Shown: positions 35,244 to 42,570 of the stretch, one piece after another
Position numbering within the stretch: position 1 is the stretch's first letter
Layout: each line of letters starts with the position of its first letter
Assembly: GCA_041917295.1 (NCBI GenBank)
Contig: JAYRXX010000073.1
Location: forward strand, 62,001 to 126,000
Source of the DNA: JADKHR01 sp041917295
GTDB taxonomy: Bacteria; Elusimicrobiota; Elusimicrobia; FEN-1173
DNA: 64,000 bases
Direction of reading: 5' to 3'
Notes under the pieces: model-generated
Told to the model about the DNA's origin: nothing
The model's database searches: none
The model's input: the letters and a program-made list of their open reading frames with translations, nothing else
Translations under genes and position numbers: made by a program

Positions 35244-35927
35244 TTTCGTTTCCTCCTTATCTCCGGCGGGTGCCGGGGTTTCGCTTCGAATCAATAAACT
35301 CGCTAAGTAACGACACTTGTGGAGATCATCGCCGCCCACTTGTTCTCGCTCAGGCCGCAAGCCGCCCGCCGCCAGGAGCCGCTCCACGTATCCCGACCGG
35401 ACCGCGCATTCCGCCGGGCCGGCGAAACTGTGCAGGACCAGCACGCGGCCGCCGGGGGCCACGAGACCGGCCAGACGCGACAGGAACCGGTCGAGCTCCC
35501 CGGCCGGAAGGGGCTTCTTATCGATGTAGTAGAGGAATTCGCTTACCACGATCAGGTCCCAATCGGGAGAGAAGTCCAACTCCCGCGCGTTCGCCTGAAG
35601 GAAGCGGACGTTCCCCACGTCCTTGAGCCACTCCCGGGCCCGGGAAAGGGCCGTGGGAGAGATGTCCACGGCCAGGACCTCCCCGCAGAGGCGGGCCAGG
35701 CGGCGGGTGAAAGCGCCCTCGGCGCAGCCGATCTCTAGAGCGCGGGCGTACCGGCGACCTGCCAACATCGTCTCCGCCAGGGCCTGTTTACCAAGCTCGT
35801 GCGGGTGGGAGAAGTAGCCGTAGGGGTCCTCTTCCCGGCGGAAGAGCCGCTCCATCTTCCGGCGGGTGTTCCAGTCGTGGGCCTTCGCCATGATCCGGCT
35901 CAAGAAACCCACGGGGTCATCCCTCAA
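34512..35927 (-). CDS. Methyltransferase fused in frame to an exported FMN-binding-like/HMBD protein
   Basis: One uninterrupted 471-codon frame (TTG 35927, GGAG upstream) contains two unrelated proteins. Residues 1-~220: a class I SAM methyltransferase of the NodS/SAM-MTase kind (ALEIGCAEGAFTRRLARLCG, VLAVDISPTALSRAREWL, DLIVVSEFLYYIDKK, PGGRVLVLHSFAG). Residues ~229-471: a protein with its own signal peptide, see the next entry. The junction reads AAGGAGG, eight bases, ATG. A secreted domain behind a cytosolic enzyme makes little sense as one polypeptide, so loss of the methyltransferase stop codon is the simplest reading. Overlaps the upstream gene by 11 bases. Confidence 0.7.
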   Translation of the reverse strand: MRDDPVGFLSRIMAKAHDWNTRRKMERLFRREEDPYGYFSHPHELGKQALAETMLAGRRYARALEIGCAEGAFTRRLARLCGEVLAVDISPTALSRAREWLKDVGNVRFLQANARELDFSPDWDLIVVSEFLYYIDKKPLPAGELDRFLSRLAGLVAPGGRVLVLHSFAGPAECAVRSGYVERLLAAGGLRPEREQVGGDDLHKCRYLASLLIRSETPAPAGDKEETKMPRLKRLMTVAFTATAVALSAHDMSPKQEAQLKRVFPEAAEFSEKHVNLTEEQVAQASAKLGDDLVVEEREVRLLAAHNEEAKLLGHAVYFSIKDKDGDPVKGLVGLRTDGMVKKVVLFSHDKADPLTQEAFLGQFTGKKTDPVQWGNAVKPARGHEAASKVVAQAIHRSAILAEEAVLLTGDPHREEVQVKNKANKASSHDTHTPAYQCPMKDTPAQTKPGRCSKCGMMLEKLDTDKVGHKH

Positions 35928-36735
35928 CTTTCTCCAACAACATCCCGCATTTGAGGCACCGGCCGGGCTTGTTTTGAGTTGGGGCGTCCTTCATGGGGCA
36001 CTGGTAGACGGTCTGACGGGAGTCGTCGGAAAGGTCTTTAGAAGCTCCCTTTCTGACGGTTTCCTCCGCCACGTGCGCCTTGGCCTCCTTCGCGTACCGA
36101 TCTGGGTCCAGGAGAAACTCCCGGTCCATACGACGGCCATCGTGGTCTTCCGGCGTGCAAAAGTAAAAACGGTCCCCTTTGTAAACGACGGATGGGGTTT
36201 TTTCGGTAACAACGACCCACATTTTGTCGACTGGACAAAAGGCCTTTACCACAGGCTTGTCCACGCGGGTATTTAGGATTTTGCGCATCTCGTTTTCAGA
36301 TGGAGGAGCCCCCTCAAAAAAAATTTGGCCAAGAGGGTCAACCAAGACCACTCGGGGAAGAGGACCGACCTGAAAAGCACCGGCAATCTTCCCCGCCGGA
36401 TCGCCCAATAACGGGACATTCAACCAGTGATCTTCAGAGAGAGACGCAATGTCCTCTGGGGATTTCCCCACCACATAGGGCAGAAAAACGAGATTGCTTC
36501 CGCGGTATTGGAACTCGTTGAAGAGAGCGTCTAGGACAGACAACGCTTTCCAAGATTTGACGCTGTCCTCTCCCAGGAACACCATTGCAACTTTATTGGT
36601 CTTGAGAAAAGTTCGGAGGGTTGATTTCTGCTCTCCCTCAAAGATGGAAATGTCCGGCGCCCTCCGTGTCTCCTGGGCTTGAAGAACCTGCGGTGAGAAA
36701 ATCAGCAGAAATGCCAGTAAACGAAAAAAAACCAT
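35917..36735 (-). CDS. Periplasmic thioredoxin-like protein with YHS and HMBD domains
   Basis: 272 residues from ATG 36735 (AAGGAG upstream). Signal peptide VFFRLLAFLLIFSPQVLQA. Domain 1 (~25-150): peroxiredoxin/TlpA-like fold, STLRTFLKTNKVAMVFLGED, PLLGDPAGKIAGAFQVGPLP, VVLVDPLGQIFFEG, but without the CxxC, so not a redox thiol enzyme. Domain 2: YHS-type (AFCPVDKMWVVVTEKTPSVV, YKGDRFYFCTPEDH). Domain 3: heavy-metal module YQCPMKDAPTQNKPGRCLKC with GMLLEK, nearly the same as that of the following gene. First gene of the exported cassette; terminators of the preceding operon lie just upstream. Likely a periplasmic copper-binding protein. Confidence 0.75.
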   Translation of the reverse strand: MVFFRLLAFLLIFSPQVLQAQETRRAPDISIFEGEQKSTLRTFLKTNKVAMVFLGEDSVKSWKALSVLDALFNEFQYRGSNLVFLPYVVGKSPEDIASLSEDHWLNVPLLGDPAGKIAGAFQVGPLPRVVLVDPLGQIFFEGAPPSENEMRKILNTRVDKPVVKAFCPVDKMWVVVTEKTPSVVYKGDRFYFCTPEDHDGRRMDREFLLDPDRYAKEAKAHVAEETVRKGASKDLSDDSRQTVYQCPMKDAPTQNKPGRCLKCGMLLEKVEG

Positions 36736-36828
36736 GGGCCTGCTCCTTATTTTGTCTGGATCAGTCGAGTCGCCAAACCAGACGAACTGAACCAAAAGCG
36801 GTCGTTTGTTTTTATTTATGGGCAACAA

Positions 36829-36860
36829 GAAACCCGCGGTTTAGCAACAAACCGTGGGGG
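36829..36860 (-). terminator. Second of two tandem terminators
   Basis: CCCGCGGTTT (36833-36842) pairs with AAACCGTGGG (36849-36858) around a six-base loop; on the minus strand the stem is followed by TTTCTTGTT. It backs up the terminator at 36864-36909. Confidence 0.6.
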
Positions 36861-36863
36861 ACG

Positions 36864-36909
36864 AAAAAGGCTTCTGGAGTTACGCCACAAAGACGTAACC
36901 CCAGGAGCC
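36864..36909 (-). terminator. Intrinsic terminator of the czc-type operon
   Basis: GGCTTCTGGAGTTACG (36869-36884) and CGTAACCCCAGGAGCC (36894-36909) form a 16-base stem with two mismatches; five T follow on the minus strand (36868-36864). It sits directly after the stop of the CzcI-like gene. Confidence 0.85.
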
Positions 36910-37356
36910 TCAGGAGATAGGAGGTGCTCGAGGAGAGGAGGGCTTAAAAAGGACGGAACGCCCGGGTGGACCGGTGGGGTCCTGGGCAAAAAGCGTGTAA
37001 GATCCATCCCGATAAAAAATAGCTAATGAATGCGGCGATATGATTGGGACAATCGCCGTTGGGCCGACCCCATCCAGCGTTAAGCGTGATAAGACGGGCA
37101 GAGCGGCGAAATTTTGGGTGAGTTTTGTGCAACAGGGGTCGGTTTCCCCGGAAGAGGGCTGATGGTTTGAAGAGGCGCCGTGATCGTGGCTGTGTCCATC
37201 TGAACCATGACTGCCCTCCGCCGACGAAGCGAAAGTTGAAGCATGGTGCCCTTCACCAGTAACCGCCGCATACACAAGGCAGTAGCTGGAGAGGCTTGTG
37301 TAAGCAAGAGCCATGAACATGGCTACCGATCGGATTAAAAGCGAACGATGCCTCAT
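36910..37356 (-). CDS. CzcI-like small exported His-rich protein
   Basis: 148 residues from ATG 37356. Signal peptide LLIRSVAMFMALAYTSLSSY, then a histidine-rich stretch (GSHGSDGHSHDHGASSNHQP) and DPCCTKL, ending KPSSPRAPPIS. This layout (signal peptide, HxH cluster, cysteine pair, Pro-rich tail) is that of CzcI/CopI-type proteins next to metal RND operons, thought to buffer or sense periplasmic metal. It is the last gene before tandem terminators, far from czcC, while a second CzcI-like gene precedes czcC. Similarity is by layout, not by alignment. Confidence 0.6.
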   Translation of the reverse strand: MRHRSLLIRSVAMFMALAYTSLSSYCLVYAAVTGEGHHASTFASSAEGSHGSDGHSHDHGASSNHQPSSGETDPCCTKLTQNFAALPVLSRLTLDGVGPTAIVPIISPHSLAIFYRDGSYTLFAQDPTGPPGRSVLFKPSSPRAPPIS

Positions 37357-37452
37357 AATGGGTCTATTTTGACATTTTTCGGAAACCGGCGCAAACCGAT
37401 GCTCACTTCGGAGGGGGCGACGGCCCCTCCCTCGTACAAATGCCACGGAGTT

Positions 37453-37794
37453 TTACCTGCGCCACTTCAAAAGTGAAAGCGCCAGACCATAGAGCGTCAG
37501 CATGATCCCTAAGCCGGCGGTCATGGAGGCCGAAAAGGACCAGCGCGCCTTGGTGATAAGAGCTGCGAAGACGGGAAAAAAAGCGAGAGATGGCAAGACC
37601 AGCCAGAAAACGCTCATTGAGAGTTCAGCAGCCTTTTGCGGGCTGCGAGTCTCCACATATAACCAGATTAACGCGAGAACGGTCGTTAAGGGCAAAGAGG
37701 CCAAAAGGCCGCCAAAGAGGGCGTTCCTCTTCGAGAGTTCAGAAACCGTTGCGATGAGAACAGCGCTTATTAACGTTTTTAAAAGGAAATACAT
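37453..37794 (-). CDS. DUF3147-type membrane protein
   Basis: 113 residues from ATG 37794 (AGGAGG upstream), four predicted helices: MYFLLKTLISAVLIATVSEL, KRNALFGGLLASLPLTTVLA, LVLPSLAFFPVFAALITKA, MTAGLGIMLTLYGLALSLL. The pattern ISAVLIATVSELSKR...GGLLASLPLTT is that of DUF3147, small inner-membrane proteins of unknown role seen in metal-resistance clusters. Overall hydrophobicity suggests a helper of the neighbouring CDF transporter or a small permease. Confidence 0.8.
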   Translation of the reverse strand: MYFLLKTLISAVLIATVSELSKRNALFGGLLASLPLTTVLALIWLYVETRSPQKAAELSMSVFWLVLPSLAFFPVFAALITKARWSFSASMTAGLGIMLTLYGLALSLLKWRR

Positions 37795-37802
37795 GTCCCC
37801 TC

Positions 37803-38153
37803 CTAAAAAGATAGGACTTTCTCGCATTCATTGACCCAACTGGCCAAATCCATCATGGTGCCGGGCCACTGAGCATTTATCAGGGCGCCTTTGCCAATGC
37901 CGCAACGGTTGATGCAGGTAGTGCAAAGCTTCACCGTCGCGCCCTTCTTCTCCAAGTCCTGAAGCATGGCCCCCAGGTCGAACTCCGCCGCTTCGGGCTT
38001 GGAGTCTTTGCGGGCCAGGTCCACGGCGTCGTTCATTAAAAGAATCCGCACATCGGATTTCAGGTCCAGCCCTGCCTGGGCCAAGCGCAGTGCGTTCCAG
38101 GTCACGTCCGTCCCGTCGTAGGGGCGGCGATTAAAGATGAGAAGCCACTTCAT
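37803..38153 (-). CDS. DsrE-family protein
   Basis: 116 residues from ATG 38153 (AAGGAGG; ATGA overlap with the CDF stop). Compact alpha/beta domain WLLIFNRRPYDGTDVTWNAL, ALRLAQAGLDLKSDVRILLM, KGATVKLCTTCINRCGIGKG. The CxxC pair and Cys in CTTCINRC fit DsrE/F-like proteins that carry sulfur or sit near thiol trafficking. In metal islands such proteins may supply sulfur or sense metal-induced thiol stress. Cytosolic, no signal peptide. Confidence 0.8.
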   Translation of the reverse strand: MKWLLIFNRRPYDGTDVTWNALRLAQAGLDLKSDVRILLMNDAVDLARKDSKPEAAEFDLGAMLQDLEKKGATVKLCTTCINRCGIGKGALINAQWPGTMMDLASWVNECEKVLSF

Positions 38154-38773
38154 GGATTGCCTCCTTCGTACTTCAACTCGCGGCGGGCCTCCTTCAAGAT
38201 GCCGACTGAGGAAAATAGGATCATCGCGGCGATGGCCCCTCCCATTATGACATCCGGCCAGGGGGAGCCGAGCCAACGAACCAGCACGGCGGCAAGCATG
38301 ACGCCAACGTTGCGGATGACGTCGTTGCGGGAGCAAAGCCAAGTGGAGCGCATGTTAATGTCGTCACTCCTGTGCTTGTAGAGTAGGACGAGACAGAAGG
38401 TGTTAGCGACCATAGCCGCAAGTCCGATTATTCCCATTCCACTGGCGGAGGGGATGACGCCAGTAAAGGCGTGGCGAATTGTTTGCGCCAGGACACCCCC
38501 ACCCAGAAGCATCATCACCAGACCCTTCAGAAATGCGGCACGCGCTTTCCAAAGTGGCCCTCGGTCAATCACATACAAGCTGACAGCATAGACCAGGGCG
38601 TCCTCAAGCATGTCCATGGAGTCGCCCAGAAGCGCTACAGAATGAAAAAACAGTCCGCCCACCGCCTCCGCAACGAACATGACGAGGTTGATGGCCAGGA
38701 CGATTTTGAGGACGCGAACGTGGTCATCCCGGCGATGCGAGGGAAAACAAATATCATCGTGACACGAACTCAA
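38150..38773 (-). CDS. CDF-family cation efflux transporter without C-terminal domain
   Basis: 207 residues from TTG 38773, chosen because GGAGG lies six bases upstream and TTGA overlaps the SEC-C stop; a GTG at 38791 is the alternative. Six helices: RVLKIVLAINLVMFVAEAVG, SVALLGDSMDMLEDALVYAV, FLKGLVMMLLGGGVLAQTIR, MANTFCLVLLYKHR region, SRNDVIRNVGVMLAAVLVRW. The metal-site Asp in GDSMDMLED and SRNDVIRN fit the 'DMLEDALVY' branch of CDF proteins, which lack the usual cytosolic C-terminal domain. The N-terminus has Cys/His (SSCHDDICF). Probably exports Zn2+, Cd2+ or Co2+ into the periplasm for CzcA. Confidence 0.85.
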   Translation of the reverse strand: MSSCHDDICFPSHRRDDHVRVLKIVLAINLVMFVAEAVGGLFFHSVALLGDSMDMLEDALVYAVSLYVIDRGPLWKARAAFLKGLVMMLLGGGVLAQTIRHAFTGVIPSASGMGIIGLAAMVANTFCLVLLYKHRSDDINMRSTWLCSRNDVIRNVGVMLAAVLVRWLGSPWPDVIMGGAIAAMILFSSVGILKEARRELKYEGGNP

Positions 38774-38970
38774 AGACGGCCTCCGCAGCACTTTTTATGT
38801 TTCTTTCCGCTGCCGCAGGGACAAGATTCGTTCCGTCCGGTTTTGGTGCTCAAAGGGGCAACCTCCCGCCCAGCGGCTCGTAAACGCAGGCGATTTAATT
38901 CTGGCCGGTGTCGCCGAATCCAGTCCCGCCTTGCCAGGGAGTCGTGGACGTCTACGCCTTCCTTCCGCAT
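38770..38970 (-). CDS. Short SEC-C motif protein
   Basis: 66 residues from ATG 38970, ending in the zinc-binding SEC-C motif NESCPCGSGKKHKKCCGGRL. The open frame continues ~30 codons upstream, with plausible coding (RGWLGTLRILLDRRSRGEAG), nearly to the P-II stop, but no ATG, GTG or TTG start is present there, so the N-terminus is uncertain. SEC-C motifs bind zinc and are found in SecA and in many small proteins. In this operon it may act as a zinc reservoir or adaptor. Confidence 0.7.
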   Translation of the reverse strand: MRKEGVDVHDSLARRDWIRRHRPELNRLRLRAAGREVAPLSTKTGRNESCPCGSGKKHKKCCGGRL

Positions 38971-39062
38971 CTGTTCCAGAAAGGACCCCGCCTCCCCCCG
39001 GGATCGACGGTCTAGAAGGATGCGCAGGGTTCCAAGCCAACCGCGGATCGACCGAATAAGGG

Positions 39063-39404
39063 TCAGATGGCTCTGTCGCCTCTCTCGCCGGTGCTGATCT
39101 TGAGGACCTCGGCCACATCGTAAACAAAGATTTTACCGTCTCCAGGGCTGCCCGTATGTGCCGCCTTAAGGATAATTTCCGAAACCTCTTTCCAAGCACC
39201 ATCCGGGACAACGATCTCCAGTTTCGCTTTGGGGGCGTAGTCCACGGACTCGTGTTCGATTTTGTTTTTGGCGTCCTTGGCGCGACTTTTTCCGAATCCT
39301 TTGACCTCGGAGACGGTGACCCCCGGGAGGCCGGGGTGCGATTTCAAGGCGAGAATGACCTTGGTGAGCATGGAAGGCTGGATGATGGCTTTGATTTCTT
39401 TCAT
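39063..39404 (-). CDS. P-II-like signalling protein of the metal RND operon
   Basis: 113 residues, directly after czcA (12 bases). P-II fold: KEIKAIIQPSMLTKVILALK, VTVSEVKGFGKSRAKDAKNK, APKAKLEIVVPD, HTGSPGDGKIFVYDVAEVLK, STGERG. The B- and C-loop motifs for ATP binding are present (GDGKIFV, TGERG), but the T-loop tyrosine that is uridylylated in GlnB/GlnK is replaced (EHESVDYAPK), so this is not a nitrogen-signalling P-II. P-II-like proteins next to czc/cus RND genes are widespread and may regulate the pump by nucleotide binding. Confidence 0.85.
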   Translation of the reverse strand: MKEIKAIIQPSMLTKVILALKSHPGLPGVTVSEVKGFGKSRAKDAKNKIEHESVDYAPKAKLEIVVPDGAWKEVSEIILKAAHTGSPGDGKIFVYDVAEVLKISTGERGDRAI

Positions 39405-39416
39405 GGGCGTCCTCCT

Positions 39417-42400
39417 TTAAATTTCGATTTCTTGGGCCTGCATTTTCTTTTCCACCAAACTGTAGAGCGCGGGAAGAACTAGGAGCGTGAGCAGAGTGGC
39501 GGTCACAAGGCCCCCGATCACAACAGTGGCGAGAGGCCTTTGCACTTCCGCGCCGATACCTGTATTCAACGCCATGGGGATAAAACCCAGACTGGCCACG
39601 AGCGCTGTCATAATGACGGGACGCAATCGAACCAAGCACCCCTCCCGCGCCGCCTCAACCGATGAAGCCCCCTGAACGCGAAGCTGGTTAAAAAATGTCA
39701 CCAGCACCATGCCATTCAAGATCGCGATGCCCATAAGCGCAATGAACCCCACCGACGCCGAAACACTCAACGGAATCCCTCGAAGCGCCAAGGAGAAAAT
39801 GCCGCCCGTCAACGCCAGTGGGATGCACGTGTATACCAACACCGCTTGACGCAGGGTGCCGAAGGCTCGCCAGAGGATGAGGAGGATGCCCAAGAGAACC
39901 ACCGGAACAATCAACGCGAGCTTTTTTCGGGCGCGTTCCAGATTTTTAAATTGCCCGCCCCAAGACATGGAATATCCCTCAGGAAGTTTGACTTCGCGCT
40001 CGATGGCGGCGCGGGCTTCCGTGACGTAGCTCGAGATGTCGCGCTCGCCCAGAAATACGGCGACCGCCGCGTAACGCTGGCTGTAGTGGTGGGCGATCGT
40101 GGTGACCTCGTCTTTGCTCTCGAAGTCGGCCACTTTATGCAACGGGACGGACCCGCCCTCCATTCCCACCGGGAGAGATTTAATGGTTTCAATATTTTCC
40201 CGGTGTTCCTCCTCCACGCGCATGACGATGGGGAATTTCCATTGTTGTTCGTAAAAACTTCCAACCTCGTGCCCGGCCATGGCGGTCTCGAGAAGACGGT
40301 TGACGTTGTGGATGTCCAACCCATATCGGGCGATGGCCCCGTAGTTGGGCCGGGCGCTCAAGACCGGACTTTTACGCAGCGCGGTCAAAGCGTCCATCTC
40401 GGCTTCCTCGGTGCCGGGAATCTTTTCTAGAACGGCGATTGATTTCTCCAAAAGCTCAATCAAGACCGGCAACTCCTTGCCGTAAATCCGCAGACTTACG
40501 TCGGCGCGACTGCCCTCCAATATTTCCATAAAACGCATCTCGATGGGCTGGTTTTCGCTGACTTCCTGGCCCGGAACTTCTTTTTCAAGAACCTCCTGCA
40601 TGGCCGCGTAAAGCTCGGCTTTGGTCCGCCTCCGCCCGTCAATTTCGGGCCACTGGGAGTGGTCTTTCTTAAGCATCACAAAAGTATCCGACAAATGAAC
40701 ACCCATGGGGTCCGTAGCGGACTCGGGCGTGCCGATGCGGGAAAAAACCAGCTCAACCTCGGGGAATTTTGCAATGACGCGGTCGCTCAGCTTCTGCATG
40801 TCGAGCGAGGCGTCCACGCCGATGTCGGAGGATCGCGTGAAGTTGACAACCATGTCGCCCTCATCCAGCGGCGGCATGAAGTCGGCCCCCAGCCGACGGT
40901 AAACCAGGAATGAAAGAACAAATAAAAGCGCGGCAGGGACAAGGACAAACACGGGGCGCTTTAAGCTGACATCGAGAACCGGTTTATAGAGGCTCAAGAG
41001 AACACGGTAAACCAAATTCTCTTTTTTCTTGCCGTCGTGGGCGGGCGCATGGAGAAAGAGATAAGCGACCACAGGCATGAGAAACACCGCCACCAGGAGC
41101 GACGCGCCCAAAGCCATGAGCACCGTCACCGCCATCGGGTGATAGAGTTTGCCCTCCACTCCCTCCAGGGAAAGGATGGGAACATAGACCAGCATAATGA
41201 TGAGCAAACCCAGTGTGACCGGCTTGACCACTTCCTTGGCGGCGTCCAAGAATAGACTTAGCCGCTCCTGGGGCCCGAGAGGCCCCTTGTGTTCTTCCAG
41301 GCGCCTCAATGCATTTTCGATCATGACCACCGCGCCGTCCACCAAAAGGCCAAAGTCGATGGCGCCCAAACTCATCAGACTTGCGGAAACGCCGAACCAC
41401 CGCATGCCGATGGCGCCGAACAGCATCGAAAGCGGAATGGCCAGGGAAACGAAGAGCGCGGCACGGAAGTTGCCCAGAATGAGCAACAGCACCGCCACCA
41501 CAAGCGCGGCCCCTTCAGCCAGGTTTTTCATCACGGTTTTTAGTGTGGCGTTGACAAGGTAGGTCCGGCTGTAAAGGAGGTCCAATTGCATATCGGGGGG
41601 TAACGGCGCCTCTTTAAGAGCCTGCTCGGCGTCCAGAGACACCCGCCGGGAATTGGCGCCGGAGAGCATCAACACCGTTCCCAAAACCGTTTGCTCACCG
41701 TTGTAGGTCGCCCCGCCCATCCTCTGTGAGTAGTCTTCCCGAACATCCGCCACTTGAGAAAGGGCCAGGGGTTTTCCCCGCACATCGAGTTTGATGGGAA
41801 GCCCGCGGATTTCGTCCAAACTTTGCAGACGCCCGGAGGTTCGAACAATCACTTGTCGGCCCTTGGGTTGAATATAGCCGCCGCCCGAGTTTTCTCCAAC
41901 CCCTTCCAGCCGTTCCGTGAGTTGCTCGATGGTAACTCCATACCGCTCCAGTTTTTCAGGGTGAAGTTCGATGTGGATTTCCTTCTTGTAGCCGCCGGTG
42001 GAGTCCACTTCGGCGACATTTTTGACGGATCGCTTAAGATATGGGGCAATGACAAAATCCTGAATGGTGCGGAGGTTAAGCAATCTTTCCGTTTCCGGTT
42101 TGGCCGCCAAGGGGGTCCCGGGTTTTGCCACAACGGCGTACATCACCACTTCACCCAACCCCGTGCTGATGGGGGCCAACTCAGGGGAAAGACCTTTTGG
42201 CAGTTCCCCCGCGGCGCCTTGAAGCCGCTCGGCCACTTGTTGGCGCGCCCAGTAAATATCGGTCCCATCCTCAAAAATCACGACCACCTGGGAAAGGCCG
42301 TATTTGGACAGAGAGCGGACATCCTTGACCTCCGCGATGCCGCTCATGTCTGTTTCTATGGGGAAGGAAACGGTCTTTTCGATCTGCTCCGGGTCCAGAG

Positions 42401-42560
42401 CGCCGGTCTTTGTGTTGACCACCACCTGCACGGGGGTGATGTCGGGAACGGCATCAACCGGGGTCTTGGCGACGGCGTAGATGCCCACACCAGCGCCCAG
42501 GGCAAAAAACATCACAACGGTCAGTCGGTTCTTAAAAATCCATTCCAAAAGGCGTGTCAT
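39417..42560 (-). CDS. czcA: CzcA-type heavy-metal RND transporter (divalent cation)
   Basis: 1047 residues with 12 helices. NRLTVVMFFALGAGVGIYAV, TPVDAVPDITPVQVVVNTKT and DVRSLSKYGLSQVVVIFEDG are CzcA-like. The TM4 motif is DFGLLVDGAVVMIEN (D-F-G-x3-D-G-A-V-V-M-x-E-N), the HME1 form for Co2+/Zn2+/Cd2+, in contrast to the CusA protein. It is 10 bases downstream of czcC; the adaptor gene czcB that normally lies between is missing. It would export divalent cations to the exterior with an adaptor from elsewhere, perhaps CusB. Confidence 0.93.
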   Translation of the reverse strand: MTRLLEWIFKNRLTVVMFFALGAGVGIYAVAKTPVDAVPDITPVQVVVNTKTGALDPEQIEKTVSFPIETDMSGIAEVKDVRSLSKYGLSQVVVIFEDGTDIYWARQQVAERLQGAAGELPKGLSPELAPISTGLGEVVMYAVVAKPGTPLAAKPETERLLNLRTIQDFVIAPYLKRSVKNVAEVDSTGGYKKEIHIELHPEKLERYGVTIEQLTERLEGVGENSGGGYIQPKGRQVIVRTSGRLQSLDEIRGLPIKLDVRGKPLALSQVADVREDYSQRMGGATYNGEQTVLGTVLMLSGANSRRVSLDAEQALKEAPLPPDMQLDLLYSRTYLVNATLKTVMKNLAEGAALVVAVLLLILGNFRAALFVSLAIPLSMLFGAIGMRWFGVSASLMSLGAIDFGLLVDGAVVMIENALRRLEEHKGPLGPQERLSLFLDAAKEVVKPVTLGLLIIMLVYVPILSLEGVEGKLYHPMAVTVLMALGASLLVAVFLMPVVAYLFLHAPAHDGKKKENLVYRVLLSLYKPVLDVSLKRPVFVLVPAALLFVLSFLVYRRLGADFMPPLDEGDMVVNFTRSSDIGVDASLDMQKLSDRVIAKFPEVELVFSRIGTPESATDPMGVHLSDTFVMLKKDHSQWPEIDGRRRTKAELYAAMQEVLEKEVPGQEVSENQPIEMRFMEILEGSRADVSLRIYGKELPVLIELLEKSIAVLEKIPGTEEAEMDALTALRKSPVLSARPNYGAIARYGLDIHNVNRLLETAMAGHEVGSFYEQQWKFPIVMRVEEEHRENIETIKSLPVGMEGGSVPLHKVADFESKDEVTTIAHHYSQRYAAVAVFLGERDISSYVTEARAAIEREVKLPEGYSMSWGGQFKNLERARKKLALIVPVVLLGILLILWRAFGTLRQAVLVYTCIPLALTGGIFSLALRGIPLSVSASVGFIALMGIAILNGMVLVTFFNQLRVQGASSVEAAREGCLVRLRPVIMTALVASLGFIPMALNTGIGAEVQRPLATVVIGGLVTATLLTLLVLPALYSLVEKKMQAQEIEI

Positions 42561-42570
42561 GATATTCTCC

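Noticed and set aside
31126..36735. A nitrous oxide reductase (nos) operon
   Set aside because: NosL- and NosR-like pieces occur, but there is no nosZ, nosD, nosF or nosY, and the FMN attachment motif is missing.
35917..36735. Thiol-disulfide oxidoreductase function for the Trx-like protein
   Set aside because: No CxxC or peroxidatic cysteine in the thioredoxin-like domain.
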